From NCBI GenBank assembly GCA_937952895.1, contig CALFYC010000191.1, positions 1 through 5,303 of the forward strand: a DNA stretch of 5,303 nt, read 5' to 3'. A program made the translations under genes and the position numbers. The notes under the pieces are model-generated. The model did no database searches. It had not been told where the DNA came from and saw only the letters and a list, made by a program, of their open reading frames with translations. This DNA comes from an uncultured Neisseriaceae bacterium. Its GTDB lineage: Bacteria; Pseudomonadota; Gammaproteobacteria; Burkholderiales; UBA11063. This document shows, piece after piece, positions 5,283 through 5,303 of this stretch. The first letter of the stretch is position 1. Each line of letters begins with the position of its first letter.

Positions 5283-5303
5283 AGATCGGAAGAGCACACG
5301 TCT
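5283..5303 (+). other. Illumina TruSeq adapter sequence (contamination)
   Basis: The last 21 bases begin AGATCGGAAGAGC and continue ACACGTCT, identical as far as they go to the start of the Illumina TruSeq read-1 3' adapter. A23-type untrimmed adapter at a contig end is a common artefact, and natural genomic sequence ends at or before 5282. This also explains why the last open reading frame appears to stop just before the window end. Confidence 0.97.

Overview
This looks like a metagenomic contig that joins two unrelated genomes, not a single stretch of one chromosome. Bases 1 to about 990 have a mid-range base composition (roughly half G+C in the rpsO coding part) and mixed codon use. They carry the conserved bacterial rpsO-pnp pair: ribosomal protein S15, a strong terminator, two RNA hairpins, then the N-terminus of polynucleotide phosphorylase. 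From about 1000 on, the DNA is very AT-rich (roughly a quarter G+C by eye in cysS, with TTA, AAA and ATT codons dominant). It carries the 3' part of rsmB, a complete cysS, a tRNA-Leu(UAG) and two accessory genes. The CysS wording (DLQFPHHENEIAQSE, HYRSPLNFS) resembles Betaproteobacteria, so the second source is probably a low-GC betaproteobacterium. The first source is not placed with confidence; a cyanobacterial-lineage bacterium is one possibility.

The switch falls inside one open reading frame (666-1586), where PNPase '...RPLFKEGY' runs straight into RsmB 'GYVSVQDVSAQ...'. The two families can both be spelled about the same FKEGYV codons at that point. A short shared word of about 18 bases is therefore enough to explain an in-frame false join during assembly. 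I treat the apparent PNPase-RsmB fusion as an artefact. The right end is also artificial: the last 21 bases (5283-5303) match the start of the Illumina TruSeq read-1 adapter, and the apparent stop codon of the last gene is built partly from adapter.

Layout: rpsO leader with two small hairpins (1-214); rpsO (215-484); intrinsic terminator (about 497-531); pnp leader with two hairpins (552-624); partial pnp (666 to about 1001); junction; partial rsmB (to 1586); cysS (1594-2961), probably translationally coupled to rsmB; promoter and tRNA-Leu(UAG) (2979-3120); an AT-rich spacer with nested inverted repeats; a DUF2971 gene (3364-4323); a spacer with a 12-bp palindrome next to an extended -10 element; and an AlbA_2/Schlafen-type gene cut off by the contig end (4489-5282).

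The left half concerns ribosome assembly and RNA turnover. The rsmB-cysS-tRNA block concerns translation: rRNA methylation, Cys-tRNA charging and Leu decoding. The two genes beyond the tRNA are accessory types of unknown role. Their position directly after a tRNA 3' end suggests a genomic-island edge. A two-gene defence or regulatory unit is possible but not shown by this sequence.
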